Origin: an uncultured Eggerthella sp.
GTDB taxonomy: Bacteria > Actinomycetota > Coriobacteriia > Coriobacteriales > Eggerthellaceae
Assembly (NCBI GenBank): GCA_905203045.1
Contig: CAJKUH010000017.1
Coordinates: 1 to 45,382, forward strand
Reading direction: 5' to 3'
Length of the DNA stretch: 45,382 nt
Part shown: piece after piece, positions 45,071-45,382 of the stretch
Layout: each line of letters begins with the position of its first letter
Position numbering within the stretch: the first letter of the stretch is position 1
Position numbers and translations under genes: made by a program
Notes under the pieces: generated by a model
Told to the model about the DNA's origin: nothing
Databases searched by the model: none
Seen by the model: the letters and a program-made list of their open reading frames with translations, nothing else

Positions 45071-45382
45071 AGAAGTTCCTATCAGGCGATGAGGCGTTCG
45101 CCGAAGGCGTTCGCCTTGCCCGCCCTCAGGTGATTTCCGCTTACCCCATCACACCGCAGACGGTTGTTGTGGAGCGCCTGAGCGAAATGGTGGAAGCGGG
45201 AACGCTCCATGCCGAATACATGCATGTTGAATCGGAGCACACGGCGCTTTCTGCGTGCATCGGTGCCGCGGCAACGGGCGCGCGAACCTTCACGGCAACG
45301 TCCAGTCAGGGCCTGCTCTACATGGCCGAGTGCCTTACCTATGCGGCAGGCGGACGTTTTCCCATTGTGATGATGAACGCAA
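45067..45382 (+). CDS. porA: 2-oxoacid:ferredoxin oxidoreductase alpha subunit (partial, runs off window)
   Basis: The first 105 codons, open to the window end. The start KKFLSGDEAFAEGVRLARP and the motif SAYPITPQT are those of the alpha (PorA) chain, which binds CoA and part of the TPP pocket. HVESEHTALSACIGAAATGA and TATSSQGLLYM also fit. The ATG overlaps the porD stop (ATGA). A porB gene is expected just beyond the window. Confidence 0.92.
   Translation, partial: MKKFLSGDEAFAEGVRLARPQVISAYPITPQTVVVERLSEMVEAGTLHAEYMHVESEHTALSACIGAAATGARTFTATSSQGLLYMAECLTYAAGGRFPIVMMNA

Overview
The window looks like chromosome from an actinobacterium of class Coriobacteriia, most likely family Eggerthellaceae. 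This is inferred from gene content and protein style: a monoderm-type Tad (Flp) pilus locus without a secretin, a fused SecDF, PdxST with a divergent MocR regulator, FeoA-FeoA-FeoB with a Cys-rich partner, an actinobacterial-type helical insert in RpoC, and a paaK-por cluster. The genus cannot be fixed without a search. No rRNA, tRNA, CRISPR array, insertion sequence or prophage was seen.

Region 1 (1-10.65 kb, +) is a Tad pilus operon. It runs from the tail of a probable prepilin peptidase through CpaB, CpaE/TadZ, CpaF, TadB, TadC, a Flp pilin, several TadE/pseudopilin-like proteins, a large TadG-like protein, an unknown membrane protein, a DUF192 protein and a zinc-ribbon protein. It ends at a perfect 19-bp hairpin terminator. 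Region 2 (10.66-15.6 kb) holds thrC (-), a DtxR/MntR-type metalloregulator (+) and ruvC-ruvA-ruvB plus a small helical protein (+). The ruv genes follow a LexA-like box set on an extended -10 promoter.

Region 3 (15.6-19.6 kb, +) is ferrous iron uptake: feoA, feoA, feoB and a FeoB-associated Cys-rich membrane protein. Two promoter-like sites share a 17-bp box, and FeoB carries a duplicated acidic extracytoplasmic module. Region 4 (19.6-25.7 kb) has pdxS-pdxT (-) divergent from a PdxR-like MocR activator (+), then a NYN/OST-HTH protein (-) and a QueH-QueA fusion (-). A HAD phosphatase and tgt (+) are divergent from the fusion, so three successive tRNA-queuosine steps (Tgt, QueA, QueH) sit together.

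Region 5 (27.9-39.4 kb, +) contains secDF, a DUF1292 protein, and rpoB-rpoC behind a strong promoter. RpoC carries a C-terminal helix-hairpin-helix domain closely resembling the alpha-subunit CTD, with the residues matching E. coli alpha R265, N268, G296 and K298 kept. This is the most striking observation in the window. Region 6 (39.5-45.4 kb, +) has an OafA-like acyltransferase/SGNH protein cut by an in-frame amber codon where Trp is expected, a lone hisE, and a cluster of phenylacetate-CoA ligase with a 2-oxoacid:ferredoxin oxidoreductase (gamma, delta, and an alpha subunit cut by the window end).
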